Assembly (NCBI GenBank): GCA_040390855.1
Contig: JAZJXO010000008.1
Span: forward strand, 1 to 64,000
Reading direction: 5' to 3'
Origin: Parvibaculum sp040390855
GTDB taxonomy: Bacteria; Pseudomonadota; Alphaproteobacteria; Parvibaculales; Parvibaculaceae
Length of the DNA: 64,000 nucleotides
Shown here: piece by piece, positions 1 to 8,912 of the stretch
Layout of the letters: every line of letters starts with the position of its first letter
Position numbering within the stretch: position 1 is the stretch's first letter
Notes under the pieces: model-generated
Database searches by the model: none
Seen by the model: only the letters and a program-made list of their open reading frames with translations
What the model was told of the DNA's origin: nothing
Position numbers and translations under genes: made by a program

Positions 1-212
1 AATCTCCTCCAAAGGGAATCCCCTTTGAATCAGTCATATGTCATCCCGCTCTAGTCCATGCGCAACCATCAGGCCTCGGACTGGCAACCAAAAAGTGCAG
101 CAAGTTGTATCGCACGATAACGCCAATGTGATTTGGGTTCCCCCGATTTTGGAAGATTAATAAAGGACGCCAGCGCGGTTTGTTCCCCCTCACCGATCAA
201 GCAAACCGCACC
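1..212. other. left-edge non-coding stretch with hairpins
   Basis: No credible coding frame is visible here. It holds a small inverted repeat at 11-26 (AAAGGG-AATC-CCCTTT) and an 8-bp perfect stem GCGGTTTG/CAAACCGC at 175-182 and 202-209, immediately before a strong terminator. Two stacked hairpins ending in a T-run could be the tail of an unidentified small RNA or the 3' end of a gene left of the window. I recognise no RNA family. Confidence 0.4.
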
Positions 213-250
213 AAAGGCCACCTTGCCCAAAGAGGTGGCCTTTTTGTTTT
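213..250 (+). terminator. Rho-independent terminator
   Basis: A 10-bp stem AAAGGCCACC/GGTGGCCTTT at 213-222 and 234-243 with an 11-nt loop is followed by TTGTTTT. It ends a plus-strand transcript that begins left of, or within, the first 200 bases. The A-rich 5' side may also let it serve the convergent tyrS transcript. Confidence 0.8.
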
Positions 251-328
251 CTTAACAGCGGCTCCACATATTTTGCTTTCGCCCTCACCTGTTGGTAGAG
301 GGCAGGGAGAGGGTCTTCCCATTATTCC

Positions 329-1585
329 TTAAGCCGCAGGCTTCAACAGCACATGCCGCTTCTTACCCATCGACAATTTCACAGCACCGTCCGCAGTAAG
401 GTTCGACCGCGACAGTACCGCGCGGTCATCGCTCACCGTTTCGTCGTTGATGCGCAACGCGCCGCCTTTGATCTGACGACGCACATCGCTCGTTGATGCG
501 CAGAGTCCCGCCAGCACAAACGCATTGAGCACGCCGAGCCCTGCATCGAGCAGCGCACCGTCAATCTCGATCATCGGCAGGTCGGCACTCAGCGAACCTT
601 CCTCGAACGCCGCTTTCGCCGCACCCGCCGCGCGGTCGGCCTCAGCGCGGCCATGCAGCATCGCCGTCGCTTCGGTGGCGAGCACCTTTTTCGCGTCGTT
701 GAGTTCCGCGCCGGGCAAGGCTTCAAGCCGCGCAATCTCGTCCAGCGGCAATTCGGTGAAGAGCCGCAGGAAGCGGCCCACGTCGGCGTCTTCTGTATTG
801 CGCCAGAACTGCCAGTAGTCAAACGGCGAGCGCATGTCGGCATTGAGCCATACGGCACCCGATGCTGTCTTACCCATCTTCGCGCCGGATGACGTGGTGA
901 TCAGCGGGCAGGTCACCGCATAGAGATCAAGGTTTGCCGAGCGGCGTCCGAGGTCGATGCCGTTGACGATATTGCCCCACTGGTCCGAACCGCCCATCTG
1001 CAACCGGCAACCATAGCGTTTGCCCAACTCGACAAAATCATAGGCTTGCAAAATCATGTAGTTGAACTCAAGGAACGACAACGGCTGCTCGCGCTCAAGG
1101 CGCAGCTTCACGCTGTCGAAGCTCAACATTCTGTTCACGGAGAAATGACGGCCATAGTCGCGCAGGAACGACACATATTCGAGCTTGTCGAGCCATTCTG
1201 CATTATTGACCATGATGGCGTCGGTCGGGCCGTCACCGAATGCGAGGAACGATGTGAAGGCCGTCTTGATCGACGCCATATTGGCCGCGATCACCTCGTC
1301 GGTCAGGAGCTGGCGTGCCTCGTCCTTGCCGGACGGGTCGCCGACTTTGGTTGTACCGCCGCCCATCAGCACGATGGGCTTGTGGCCCGCCTGCTGCAAT
1401 CGGCGCAGCATCATAATCCCCATCAGATGACCGACATGGAGCGAGGGGCCGGTGCAGTCGAATCCGATATAGGCCGTCACTGTCTCTTTTGCGGCATAAG
1501 CGTCGAGCGCTGCCTCATCGGAACATTGATGGATAAATCCTCGCGCGGAGATTTCGCGGAGGAACTCGGATTTGAACTCGGTCAT
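329..1585 (-). CDS. tyrS: tyrosine--tRNA ligase
   Basis: Cytoplasmic class I aminoacyl-tRNA synthetase that charges tRNA-Tyr. The 418-aa product has the HIGH-type motif HVGH at residues 50-53, the tyrosine pocket segment GGSDQWGN near 198-205, and KMGKT at 236-240 as the KMSKS loop, which is a normal variant in TyrRS. The last ~65 residues form an S4 RNA-binding domain. The ATG at 1585 (MTEFKSEF) is preferred; the frame stays open 53 codons further upstream, but that stretch encodes only the 21-bp repeat region, so it is leader. It is divergent from anmK with about 115 bp between the start codons. Confidence 0.96.
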   Translation of the reverse strand: MTEFKSEFLREISARGFIHQCSDEAALDAYAAKETVTAYIGFDCTGPSLHVGHLMGIMMLRRLQQAGHKPIVLMGGGTTKVGDPSGKDEARQLLTDEVIAANMASIKTAFTSFLAFGDGPTDAIMVNNAEWLDKLEYVSFLRDYGRHFSVNRMLSFDSVKLRLEREQPLSFLEFNYMILQAYDFVELGKRYGCRLQMGGSDQWGNIVNGIDLGRRSANLDLYAVTCPLITTSSGAKMGKTASGAVWLNADMRSPFDYWQFWRNTEDADVGRFLRLFTELPLDEIARLEALPGAELNDAKKVLATEATAMLHGRAEADRAAGAAKAAFEEGSLSADLPMIEIDGALLDAGLGVLNAFVLAGLCASTSDVRRQIKGGALRINDETVSDDRAVLSRSNLTADGAVKLSMGKKRHVLLKPAA

Positions 1586-1616
1586 TTTTGTGGTCTCTTG
1601 AGGCTCGATCGACAAC

Positions 1617-1658
1617 GCTCGAACTCTTGCAGGAAAGGCTCGATCTCTTGCAGGAATT
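1617..1658 (+). repeat. two tandem 21-bp units of a dispersed repeat
   Basis: Two adjacent 21-bp units (1617-1637, 1638-1658) share the pattern GCTCGAnCTCTTGCAGGAAnn. The second unit matches, at 20 of 21 bases, a unit found on the opposite strand at 11073-11093. The array lies in the tyrS leader and just before anmK. Function is unknown. Confidence 0.75.
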
Positions 1659-1700
1659 AGCACGTTTTCGTGTGCTTCCAAACTGAGGTTGGACTGGTTT

Positions 1701-2801
1701 ATGCGCGCTTTGGGATTAATGAGCGGGACATCGCTCGACGGCATTGACGCCGCGATTATCGAAACAGACGGCGAAGCAGAGCTTGTCCCCGGCCCGACAC
1801 TTTCGGTGGCCTATACGCCGGAGGAAAGAGCGGTGCTGCGCGCCGCGCTCGAAGTATCAAAGACTTGGAAGCCGGACGAGCCGATGCCCGCCGAGGTTGC
1901 CGAGGCTGAGCGGCTGTTGACGCTGGCTCATGCACACGCCGTTCGTGCGCTGCTCAAGGACAACGGACTTACTCCTCAAGATATTGATATTATTGGCTTT
2001 CATGGCCAGACAGTGCTGCATCAGCCCGCCCGTCGCCGCACCGTCCAGATCGGCATGGGGGCCGAGCTTGCCCGTCTAACGGGCATTGATGTGGTCAACG
2101 ACTTCCGCTCCGCCGACGTCGCTGCCGGTGGGCATGGCGCACCTCTCGTGCCACTTTATCATCAGGCCTTGGTGCGGGCCGCGGGCATCAAAGAGTCCAT
2201 TGCGATCATCAACATAGGCGGCGTCGGTAACGTCACTTATGTGGGAAATGAAGGAAGTTTGCTCGCTTTCGACACCGGTCCAGGCAATGCACTGATCGAT
2301 GATTGGGCGCATACCCATACCGGCGTGCCCGTGGACATGGACGGGGCCATGGCCGAGATCGGCGAAGTCGATGTCGATGCGCTACAAGTCCTTATGGATA
2401 ATGAGTTTTTTGACCGGAAGCCACCGAAATCGCTCGATCGTTTTTCCTTTTCGCCCGCACCTGTTGAGGGTCTGTCCCCGCCCGACGGCGCGGCGACGCT
2501 CACCGCCTTTACAGTCGAAGCGATAGCGCGCGGGTTAGCCCATATTCCGGGTATGCCCACCCGTTTCGTGGTCTGTGGCGGTGGACGGCACAATCCCACT
2601 TTGATGGCCATGCTGTCGCGCCGTCTTCAGGGCGGCGTATTGCCGGCCGAGGATTTGGGCTGGCGCGGCGATGACCTGGAAGCCGAAGCCTTTGCCTTCC
2701 TCGCCGTCCGTGCCCTTAATGGCCTTCCCTTAAGCCTCCCGACAACAACGGGCGTCCCGAAGCCGATGCCCGGCGGCGTGATCCACAGAGCGAAACCATA
2801 G
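1701..2801 (+). CDS. anmK: anhydro-N-acetylmuramic acid kinase
   Basis: Phosphorylates and opens 1,6-anhydro-N-acetylmuramate during murein recycling, giving MurNAc-6-phosphate. The 366-aa protein begins with the hallmark GLMSGTSLDGIDA (residues 5-17) and carries GFHGQT and DTGPGNALID, as expected of the actin/hexokinase-like AnmK family; length is normal. ATG 1701 is chosen; an in-frame TTG at 1689 directly abuts the GAGG at 1685-1688 and so has no room for a ribosome site. Divergent tyrS/anmK neighbours are common in alphaproteobacteria. Confidence 0.93.
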   Translation: MRALGLMSGTSLDGIDAAIIETDGEAELVPGPTLSVAYTPEERAVLRAALEVSKTWKPDEPMPAEVAEAERLLTLAHAHAVRALLKDNGLTPQDIDIIGFHGQTVLHQPARRRTVQIGMGAELARLTGIDVVNDFRSADVAAGGHGAPLVPLYHQALVRAAGIKESIAIINIGGVGNVTYVGNEGSLLAFDTGPGNALIDDWAHTHTGVPVDMDGAMAEIGEVDVDALQVLMDNEFFDRKPPKSLDRFSFSPAPVEGLSPPDGAATLTAFTVEAIARGLAHIPGMPTRFVVCGGGRHNPTLMAMLSRRLQGGVLPAEDLGWRGDDLEAEAFAFLAVRALNGLPLSLPTTTGVPKPMPGGVIHRAKP

Positions 2802-2806
2802 GCTTT

Positions 2807-3463
2807 TCAGCCTCTTAGCGGCATTCCCTCCAACCGCTTGTCGAGATAGGCGCCGGTCACCGTGGCAAGTTGCTCGACATGCGTGTCAAAGAAATGATTG
2901 GCACCCTCGATCACCGAATGCTCGATGACGATGCCTTTCTGGGTCTTCAGGCGATCCACCAGCTTCTGTACATCGCCTGCCGGCGCCACCTGATCGGTCG
3001 AGCCGTTGACGATGAGGCCGGAGGACGGACAGGGCGCGAGGAATGTGAAGTCATACATATTGGCCGGCGGAGCAACCGAGATGAAGCCTTCAACTTCGGG
3101 GCGGCGCATCAGCACCTGCATGGCGATCCAGGCCCCGAACGAAAAGCCGCCGATCCAGCATTGCGAAGCATCGGTATTTTGCGCCTGTAGCCAGTCGAGC
3201 GCTGAGGCTGCGTCTGACAACTCACCGATTCCGCTATCGAAAGCACCCTGAGAGCGCCCGACGCCACGGAAGTTGAACCGCAGAACCGAAAAGCCACGCG
3301 CCACAAAGTCCTGAAACAGCGCCAGCGTCACGGGATTGTTCATCGTGCCGCCAAACTGGGGGTGCGGATGCAAAACTAGCGCAATCGGCGAATTCGCCTT
3401 GCGGCTATGATGATAACGACCCTCGATACGGCCTGCGGGACCATTGAAGATGACTTCGGGCAT
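2807..3463 (-). CDS. alpha/beta hydrolase (COG2945-like)
   Basis: Small serine hydrolase of 218 aa with the nucleophile elbow G-F-S108-F-G, an HPHP oxyanion-side motif at 32-35, the sequence FNFRGVGRS near 63-71, and a C-terminal ANHFF(D) histidine. This pattern fits the short alpha/beta-hydrolase group often annotated as 'alpha/beta superfamily hydrolase'. The physiological ester or acyl substrate is unknown. It is convergent with anmK with only 5 bp between stop codons and no obvious terminator. Confidence 0.8.
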   Translation of the reverse strand: MPEVIFNGPAGRIEGRYHHSRKANSPIALVLHPHPQFGGTMNNPVTLALFQDFVARGFSVLRFNFRGVGRSQGAFDSGIGELSDAASALDWLQAQNTDASQCWIGGFSFGAWIAMQVLMRRPEVEGFISVAPPANMYDFTFLAPCPSSGLIVNGSTDQVAPAGDVQKLVDRLKTQKGIVIEHSVIEGANHFFDTHVEQLATVTGAYLDKRLEGMPLRG

Positions 3464-3590
3464 ATGTTTCTCAACTCACCTGTAAGGCCGCGCAGCGGAC
3501 TGCGGCGTAATAACCCAGCATGGAAACGGGAATTAACCCCATAATTTTTGGCTTTTTCTCTGGCAATTCGTGCCTGAGGTCGCTAAATAG

Positions 3591-3625
3591 TTGACAACCG
3601 TAGTAGGTAATAACCTGACTTTCGG
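3591..3625 (+). promoter_or_regulatory. candidate iscR/suf promoter region
   Basis: TTGACA at 3591-3596 is a consensus -35 hexamer in an AT-rich stretch 150 bp before iscR; the GGTAATAACC at 3606-3615 downstream is a near-palindrome that could be a -10 region or part of an Rrf2-type operator. The -10 spacing is not canonical, so this is only a candidate. Autoregulation by IscR would be expected from the family. Confidence 0.35.
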
Positions 3626-3746
3626 CGTGCCTATTCCGAAAGAGGTGGGATAGGCGTTGGTTCTTTAACACAAGCAAGTGCCGGTTAGGCAAGGCTTTTG
3701 GGTGCGTGAGTGCGTCTAGGGCCGCTTTCTATAGGAGTAGGTCCCC

Positions 3747-4208
3747 ATGAAGCTCACCACAAAAGGGCGTTACGCCGTCATGGCGATGGCCGATCTGGCG
3801 CGTTTCAGCACCGGTAAGCCGGTGGCTCTGGCTGATATCGCCGAGCGTCAGGAGATCTCGCTCTCCTATCTGGAACAGCTTTTCGCAAAACTGCGTCGCG
3901 GCGATCTCGTCAAAAGCGTGCGTGGTCCAGGTGGCGGTTATCTGCTCGCGCGTCCCTCCGAAGACATCCGTATCTCGGATGTGATCCTCGCCGTCGATGA
4001 GCCGATCAAAGTGACGCGCTGCGAAACGGGTTCGCCGAAAGGCTGCATGGAACATTCATCAAGCCGCTGTATCACGCATGACCTCTGGGAAGAACTGAGC
4101 CATCAGATTCAGGTTTTCCTGAGCGGCGTCTCCTTAAGCGATGTCATCAACGGCCGCGTGGCGAAGTCGTCGCTCGAAGCACCGTTGACAGCTAACGCCG
4201 CTGATTGA
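3747..4208 (+). CDS. iscR: Rrf2-family Fe-S regulator IscR
   Basis: A 153-aa winged-helix transcription factor, first gene of the Fe-S assembly operon. The N-terminal HTH (residues ~1-80; MKLTTKGRYAVMA start) is typical of Rrf2. Three cysteines, C92, C100 and C108, lie in RCETGSPKGCMEHSSSRC and would ligate a [2Fe-2S] cluster; the 8/8 spacing is wider than the 6/6 of E. coli IscR but is familiar from alphaproteobacterial homologues. A good ribosome site (AGGAG) precedes the ATG. Expected to sense Fe-S status and control the genes that follow. Confidence 0.92.
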   Translation: MKLTTKGRYAVMAMADLARFSTGKPVALADIAERQEISLSYLEQLFAKLRRGDLVKSVRGPGGGYLLARPSEDIRISDVILAVDEPIKVTRCETGSPKGCMEHSSSRCITHDLWEELSHQIQVFLSGVSLSDVINGRVAKSSLEAPLTANAAD

Positions 4209-4229
4209 ACAAGAAGGACATTCACGTCC

Positions 4230-5393
4230 ATGACGAAGCGCATCTATCTCGATCACAACGCAACGGCTCCGGTTCGCCCCGAAGCTGCGGCTGCGGTCGC
4301 GCACGCGCTGGCGCTCACGGGCAATCCGTCATCGGTCCATGCCGAGGGGCGCGCTGCCCTCGCTCTCATCGAAGACGCGCGCACGCATGTCGCGAACCTT
4401 GTCGGTGCGAAGACGAATGAAGTCATCTTCACGAGCGGTGGCACAGAAGCGGCGAACCTCGCGCTGCATCTTGCAAAAACATCTCTCGGCATCGAACGTC
4501 TCATCATCTCCGCGATCGAACATGATTGTGTTAGCGCCCCCGCGCTTGCATCGGAACTCCCACTCGACATTCTTCTCGTCGATAAAAACGGCGTTGCGGA
4601 TTTGCGCGTACTCGAAACGCTGCTCGCCAAACCCGGCAAGGCGCTTGTCGCGCTGATGCACGCGAATAATGAGACCGGCGTGATCCAGCCCGTCGCGGAA
4701 GCTGCGGCCCTTGCTCATGCGGCAGGTGCATTGCTGCTTGCAGACACCGTTCAGACTGTGGGTCGTCTCGTCGTCGATATGAAAGCGCTTGGCGCGGACA
4801 TGCTGTTGCTCTCGGCGCACAAGATCGGCGGACCGCAGGGAGCGGGCGCGCTCGTCATCCGCGCGGCACTGCCTTACGAACCCTTCATTCGTGGCGGCGG
4901 ACAGGAAAAGCGTCGCCGTGCGGGCACTGAAAACGTCGCGGGCATTGCAGGCTTCGGCGTCGCGGCACGCTTCGCGCGCGATGAAAACATGGTCGCTGAT
5001 TTGCGCGACTATATGGAGGCTGAATTGCGAAAGGCCGTGCCGGACGTTTTGATTTTCGGTGAAGGTGCACCGCGCTTAAGCAACACGAGCCTCTTTGCGG
5101 CACAGGGCCTTGTGAGTGAGACGCTGATCGTCGCGCTTGATCTTGACGGCCTTGCGGTGAGTGCAGGCTCGGCCTGTTCATCGGGTAAAGTGGCGCGGTC
5201 GCATGTACTTTCTGCGATGGGCGTAAGCGATGATCTCGCTAGTGCTGCGATCCGCGTGAGCATTGGACGCGAGACGACCAAAAAAGACATAGACCATCTG
5301 GTCGCCAGCTGGACGGCTTACGTGAAGCGTGCCGCGCAGAAGAACAACACGAACGCAAGCGCTTCCCCCGCACTTGCAGAAGCGGAGCATTGA
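4230..5393 (+). CDS. iscS: cysteine desulfurase, IscS/NifS type
   Basis: PLP enzyme that removes sulfur from L-cysteine for Fe-S cluster assembly. The 387-aa protein has the PLP lysine K198 in SAHKIGGPQGAG, the PLP-contact segment ANNETG near 145-150, and the catalytic C316 in SAGSACSSGK, the group I (IscS/NifS) mobile-loop signature. It starts 21 bp after iscR and its stop is one base before the sufB start. A second, group II desulfurase (sufS) lies later in the same operon. Confidence 0.93.
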   Translation: MTKRIYLDHNATAPVRPEAAAAVAHALALTGNPSSVHAEGRAALALIEDARTHVANLVGAKTNEVIFTSGGTEAANLALHLAKTSLGIERLIISAIEHDCVSAPALASELPLDILLVDKNGVADLRVLETLLAKPGKALVALMHANNETGVIQPVAEAAALAHAAGALLLADTVQTVGRLVVDMKALGADMLLLSAHKIGGPQGAGALVIRAALPYEPFIRGGGQEKRRRAGTENVAGIAGFGVAARFARDENMVADLRDYMEAELRKAVPDVLIFGEGAPRLSNTSLFAAQGLVSETLIVALDLDGLAVSAGSACSSGKVARSHVLSAMGVSDDLASAAIRVSIGRETTKKDIDHLVASWTAYVKRAAQKNNTNASASPALAEAEH

Positions 5394-5394
5394 T

Positions 5395-6849
5395 ATGGTC
5401 GCTGTCCGCGAAACAGTTGAAACGGTCCACAAGGTTGCCGGTGAGAAATATAAATACGGTTTCTCGACCGACATTGAATCCGAACGCGCGCCGATCGGGT
5501 TGAGCGAGGATACGATCCGTTATATCTCGGCCAAGAAAGACGAGCCGCAATGGATGCTTGATTGGCGTCTTGAGGCGTATCGCCGTTGGTTGACGATGGA
5601 TGAGCCGACATGGGCGAAGGTTGAATATCCGCCGATTGATTTTCAGAGCGCCTATTATTATTCCGCGCCGAAGCAGAAGGCGAAGCTCGACAGTCTCGAT
5701 CAGGTCGATCCGAAACTTCTTGAGACCTACAAGAAGCTCGGCATTCCTTTGCTTGAGCAGCAGATGCTCGCAGGTGTCGCGGTCGATGCTGTCTTCGACA
5801 GTGTCTCGGTCGTGACGACATTCAAAGAGAAACTCCGCGAAGTCGGCGTCATTTTCTGCCCGTTCTCGGAAGCCGTGCGCGAGCACCCCGAACTTGTGCA
5901 GAAATATCTCGGCAGCGTTGTGCCGACAAGTGACAACTATTATGCGACGCTGAACTCGGCTGTCTTCTCGGACGGATCGTTTGTCTACATTCCGCCGGGC
6001 GTTCGCTGCCCGATGGAACTGTCCACCTATTTCCGCATCAACGAAGCGCAGACCGGTCAGTTCGAGCGCACGTTGATCATTGCCGACAAAGGCGCATATG
6101 TCTCTTACCTCGAAGGCTGCACCGCGCCGCAACGCGACGAGAACCAGCTCCATGCGGCGGTGGTCGAACTTATCGCGCATGATGATGCCGAGATCAAATA
6201 CTCGACGGTGCAGAACTGGTTTCCCGGCGACGAGAACGGCAAGGGCGGCATCTATAATTTTGTGACGAAGCGCGGCGATTGCCGTGGTAATCGTTCCAAG
6301 ATCTCGTGGACGCAGGTCGAGACGGGTTCGGCCGTGACATGGAAATATCCGAGCTGCATTCTACGCGGCGATGATTCACGCGGCGAGTTTTATTCCATCG
6401 CCATCTCGAACCACTATCAGCAGGTCGATAGCGGTACGAAGATGATCCATCTGGGCAAGAACACATCAAGCCGTATCATCTCCAAGGGCATCTCGGCGGG
6501 CAGGTCCTCGAATACCTATCGCGGTCTTGTGTCCGTTCACAAAAAGGCCGAAGGCGTGCGCAACTTCACGCAATGTGACAGCCTGTTGATCGGTGACCAG
6601 TCATCGGCCCATACGGTTCCCTATATCGAAGCGAAAAATCCGACTGCGATTTTGGAACACGAAGCGACAACATCGAAAATTTCGGAAGACCAGCTTTTTT
6701 ATTGTATGCAGCGCGGCATTCCCGCTGAGGAGGCGGTCGCGCTCATCGTCAACGGTTTCTGCCGCGATGTTCTTCAGCAACTCCCGATGGAGTTTGCCGT
6801 CGAAGCGCAGAAGCTCGTTGGTATCTCTCTTGAAGGAAGTGTCGGCTAA
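5395..6849 (+). CDS. sufB: Fe-S cluster scaffold protein SufB
   Basis: Core subunit of the SufBC2D scaffold on which clusters are built in the cytoplasm. The 484-aa sequence carries the characteristic blocks FCPFSEA, VPTSDNYYATLNSAVFSDGS and the C-terminal half with YLEGCTAPQ, NFVTKRGDCRG and SSAHTVPYIEA. The ATG at 5395 is one base after the iscS stop; the frame is open upstream but overlaps iscS. Its stop overlaps the sufC start by one base, implying translational coupling. Confidence 0.96.
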   Translation: MVAVRETVETVHKVAGEKYKYGFSTDIESERAPIGLSEDTIRYISAKKDEPQWMLDWRLEAYRRWLTMDEPTWAKVEYPPIDFQSAYYYSAPKQKAKLDSLDQVDPKLLETYKKLGIPLLEQQMLAGVAVDAVFDSVSVVTTFKEKLREVGVIFCPFSEAVREHPELVQKYLGSVVPTSDNYYATLNSAVFSDGSFVYIPPGVRCPMELSTYFRINEAQTGQFERTLIIADKGAYVSYLEGCTAPQRDENQLHAAVVELIAHDDAEIKYSTVQNWFPGDENGKGGIYNFVTKRGDCRGNRSKISWTQVETGSAVTWKYPSCILRGDDSRGEFYSIAISNHYQQVDSGTKMIHLGKNTSSRIISKGISAGRSSNTYRGLVSVHKKAEGVRNFTQCDSLLIGDQSSAHTVPYIEAKNPTAILEHEATTSKISEDQLFYCMQRGIPAEEAVALIVNGFCRDVLQQLPMEFAVEAQKLVGISLEGSVG

Positions 6850-7589
6850 TGCTTGAGATCAAAAACCTTCATGCCAAAGTGGGCGACAAGGAAATCCTCA
6901 AAGGCATCGACCTCAGCGTCGGTGCAGGCGAAGTCCACGCGATCATGGGACCGAACGGCTCCGGCAAATCGACGCTTTCTTATTTGCTGTCGGGTCGCGA
7001 AGGTTATGAAGTGACGAAAGGTTCTGTCACTTACAAAGGACAGGATTTACTTGCGCTGAGTGTTGATGAGCGCGCCGCCGCCGGTGTCTTTCTTGCATTT
7101 CAGTATCCGATCGAAATACCCGGCGTCACGACCATGACGTTTCTGAAGGCGGCGCTGAACTCTGTACGCAAGGCGCGCGGCGAAGACGAACTTGATGCGC
7201 CGCGTTTTCTGAAGCTGGTCCGCGAGAAGGCCAAGCCGCTGAATGTCGCTGACGACATGCTGAAGCGGGCGCTCAATGTCGGGTTTTCCGGCGGTGAGAA
7301 AAAACGCGCCGAGATTTTGCAGATGTCTCTGTTGGAGCCTTCTCTCGCCATTCTCGACGAGACGGATTCAGGTCTTGACATTGATGCGCTGAAAGTTGTG
7401 GCTGACGGCGTCAACGCCCTGCGTTCGCCCGACCGCGCGATGATTGTCATCACGCATTACCAGCGCCTGCTTGACTATATCGTGCCTGACATTGTGCATG
7501 TTTTGTCGAAAGGCAAGATCGTGCGCACGGGCGGCAAGGAACTTGCCGGTGAACTTGAACGCACCGGCTATGCCGAATTCGCGGCCTGA
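6849..7589 (+). CDS. sufC: Fe-S assembly ATPase SufC
   Basis: ABC-type cytosolic ATPase that drives conformational change in the SufBCD complex. In 246 aa it shows Walker A GPNGSGKS (34-41), the SufC-specific signature GFSGGEKKRAEI, and Walker B LAILDETDSGLD. It begins in a TAATG overlap with sufB and is followed 9 bp later by sufD. Confidence 0.97.
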   Translation: MLEIKNLHAKVGDKEILKGIDLSVGAGEVHAIMGPNGSGKSTLSYLLSGREGYEVTKGSVTYKGQDLLALSVDERAAAGVFLAFQYPIEIPGVTTMTFLKAALNSVRKARGEDELDAPRFLKLVREKAKPLNVADDMLKRALNVGFSGGEKKRAEILQMSLLEPSLAILDETDSGLDIDALKVVADGVNALRSPDRAMIVITHYQRLLDYIVPDIVHVLSKGKIVRTGGKELAGELERTGYAEFAA

Positions 7590-7598
7590 GGAAAAGCG

Positions 7599-8912
7599 AT
7601 GACTGACGCGGCCAGAACATTTGTCGAGACCTACGAGCGTGAGCGCGATGGCTTGCCCGCGAACGGTCTGGACTGGCTTGTTGCATTGCGCGACAAGGCG
7701 ATAGCGGATTTTGCTGCGAGTGGCTTGCCGCATCGTCGGCTGGAAGATTGGCGCTATACAGATCTCGCGCGCGTGCTGGAGAAAGCAACGCTTTCGCCTG
7801 CACCGTCGCGCCAAGGCGATATGGCCTGGCCTGATGCAAGTGCGATCAAAGTATTTGATGCAGCAGACCGCTACATCGTCATCTTTGTGAACGGTGTGTT
7901 GCAGTCAAAGTTATCCGATCTTCCGGTCGGCGTTTCAGTATCGTCGCTTGGCGATGCATTGAGCGCCGATTGGGCGAAAGTACTTGTTGAAACGCGCGTG
8001 AGCGAAGCACAGGCAACCAACGTCACAGCGATCAATCTCGCATTGATGCGCGACGGTTTGGTCCTCGACCTTGCCAAGGGCGTGAAGCTCGATAAACCAT
8101 TGCATCTTGTGCACCTCGCGGTGGACGACGGGGCATCGCATCGGCGCAATCTCGTTCGATTGGATGACGGCGCGGAAGCGACGGTCTATGAGAGTTATGT
8201 CGGCGCAGGCGCGACGAATTATTTTGCCGATGTGGTGACGAATGTGTCGCTCGGAACCGAAGCGCGTTTGATGCATATCAAAGTGCAGGACGAGGCCGCA
8301 GACGCAATTCATCTCGCAACGTTGACAGCGATGCTTGGTGCACGATCTTATTTCTCGTCGTTCACGATGACACTGGGGAGTGCCCTCTCACGCAATCAGA
8401 CCTTTGTGCGTTTTGATGGCGAGGGTGCCGAAGCTCATGTGAATGGCGCGACGGCTTTGCGCGGACGTCAGCATGGTGATCAGTTCTGCATTGTTGATCA
8501 TGCTGTGCCAGGTTGCGCCAGTGCGACCTTGTTCCGCACGGTGCTGGACGATGCATCGACCGGCGTGTTTCAGGGCAAGGTTGTCGTGCGGCCTCATGCG
8601 CAAAAGACCGATGGTCGGCAGATGAGCAATGCGCTGCTTCTTTCGCGCGACGCGGCGATGAACGCGAAGCCTGAATTGGAAATATACGCTGACGATGTGC
8701 AATGCGCACATGGCAGCACGATTGGTGAACTCAATCGCGAAGCACTGTTCTATCTGCGCTCGCGCGGCATCGACGAGCAATCAGCGCGTCAGCTTTTGAT
8801 TTCGGCTTTTCTTGATGAAGCCTTTGAAACCGTGCCAGACGAAGCGGCGCGCGAAGGATTGCGGGCGCTGGCGGCTGATTGGTTTCGTCTGACGCTGAAG
8901 GAGGATGCATGA
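7599..8912 (+). CDS. sufD: Fe-S assembly protein SufD
   Basis: SufB paralogue and partner in the SufBC2D complex. The 437-aa protein has the family's N-terminal helical part (LPHRRLEDWRYTDL) and the beta-helix C-terminal core with VVRPHAQKTDGRQMSNALLL and CAHGSTIGEL, where the conserved histidine of the SufB-SufD interface lies. Its stop overlaps the sufS ATG (ATGA). Confidence 0.95.
   Translation: MTDAARTFVETYERERDGLPANGLDWLVALRDKAIADFAASGLPHRRLEDWRYTDLARVLEKATLSPAPSRQGDMAWPDASAIKVFDAADRYIVIFVNGVLQSKLSDLPVGVSVSSLGDALSADWAKVLVETRVSEAQATNVTAINLALMRDGLVLDLAKGVKLDKPLHLVHLAVDDGASHRRNLVRLDDGAEATVYESYVGAGATNYFADVVTNVSLGTEARLMHIKVQDEAADAIHLATLTAMLGARSYFSSFTMTLGSALSRNQTFVRFDGEGAEAHVNGATALRGRQHGDQFCIVDHAVPGCASATLFRTVLDDASTGVFQGKVVVRPHAQKTDGRQMSNALLLSRDAAMNAKPELEIYADDVQCAHGSTIGELNREALFYLRSRGIDEQSARQLLISAFLDEAFETVPDEAAREGLRALAADWFRLTLKEDA

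Noticed and set aside
3471..3692. 73-aa minus-strand frame before iscR
   Set aside because: Overlaps the likely iscR promoter region and lacks any recognisable feature.
5239..6180. 313-aa minus-strand frame
   Set aside because: Antisense to iscS and sufB, which are certain; composition is His/Arg-rich as expected for a shadow frame.
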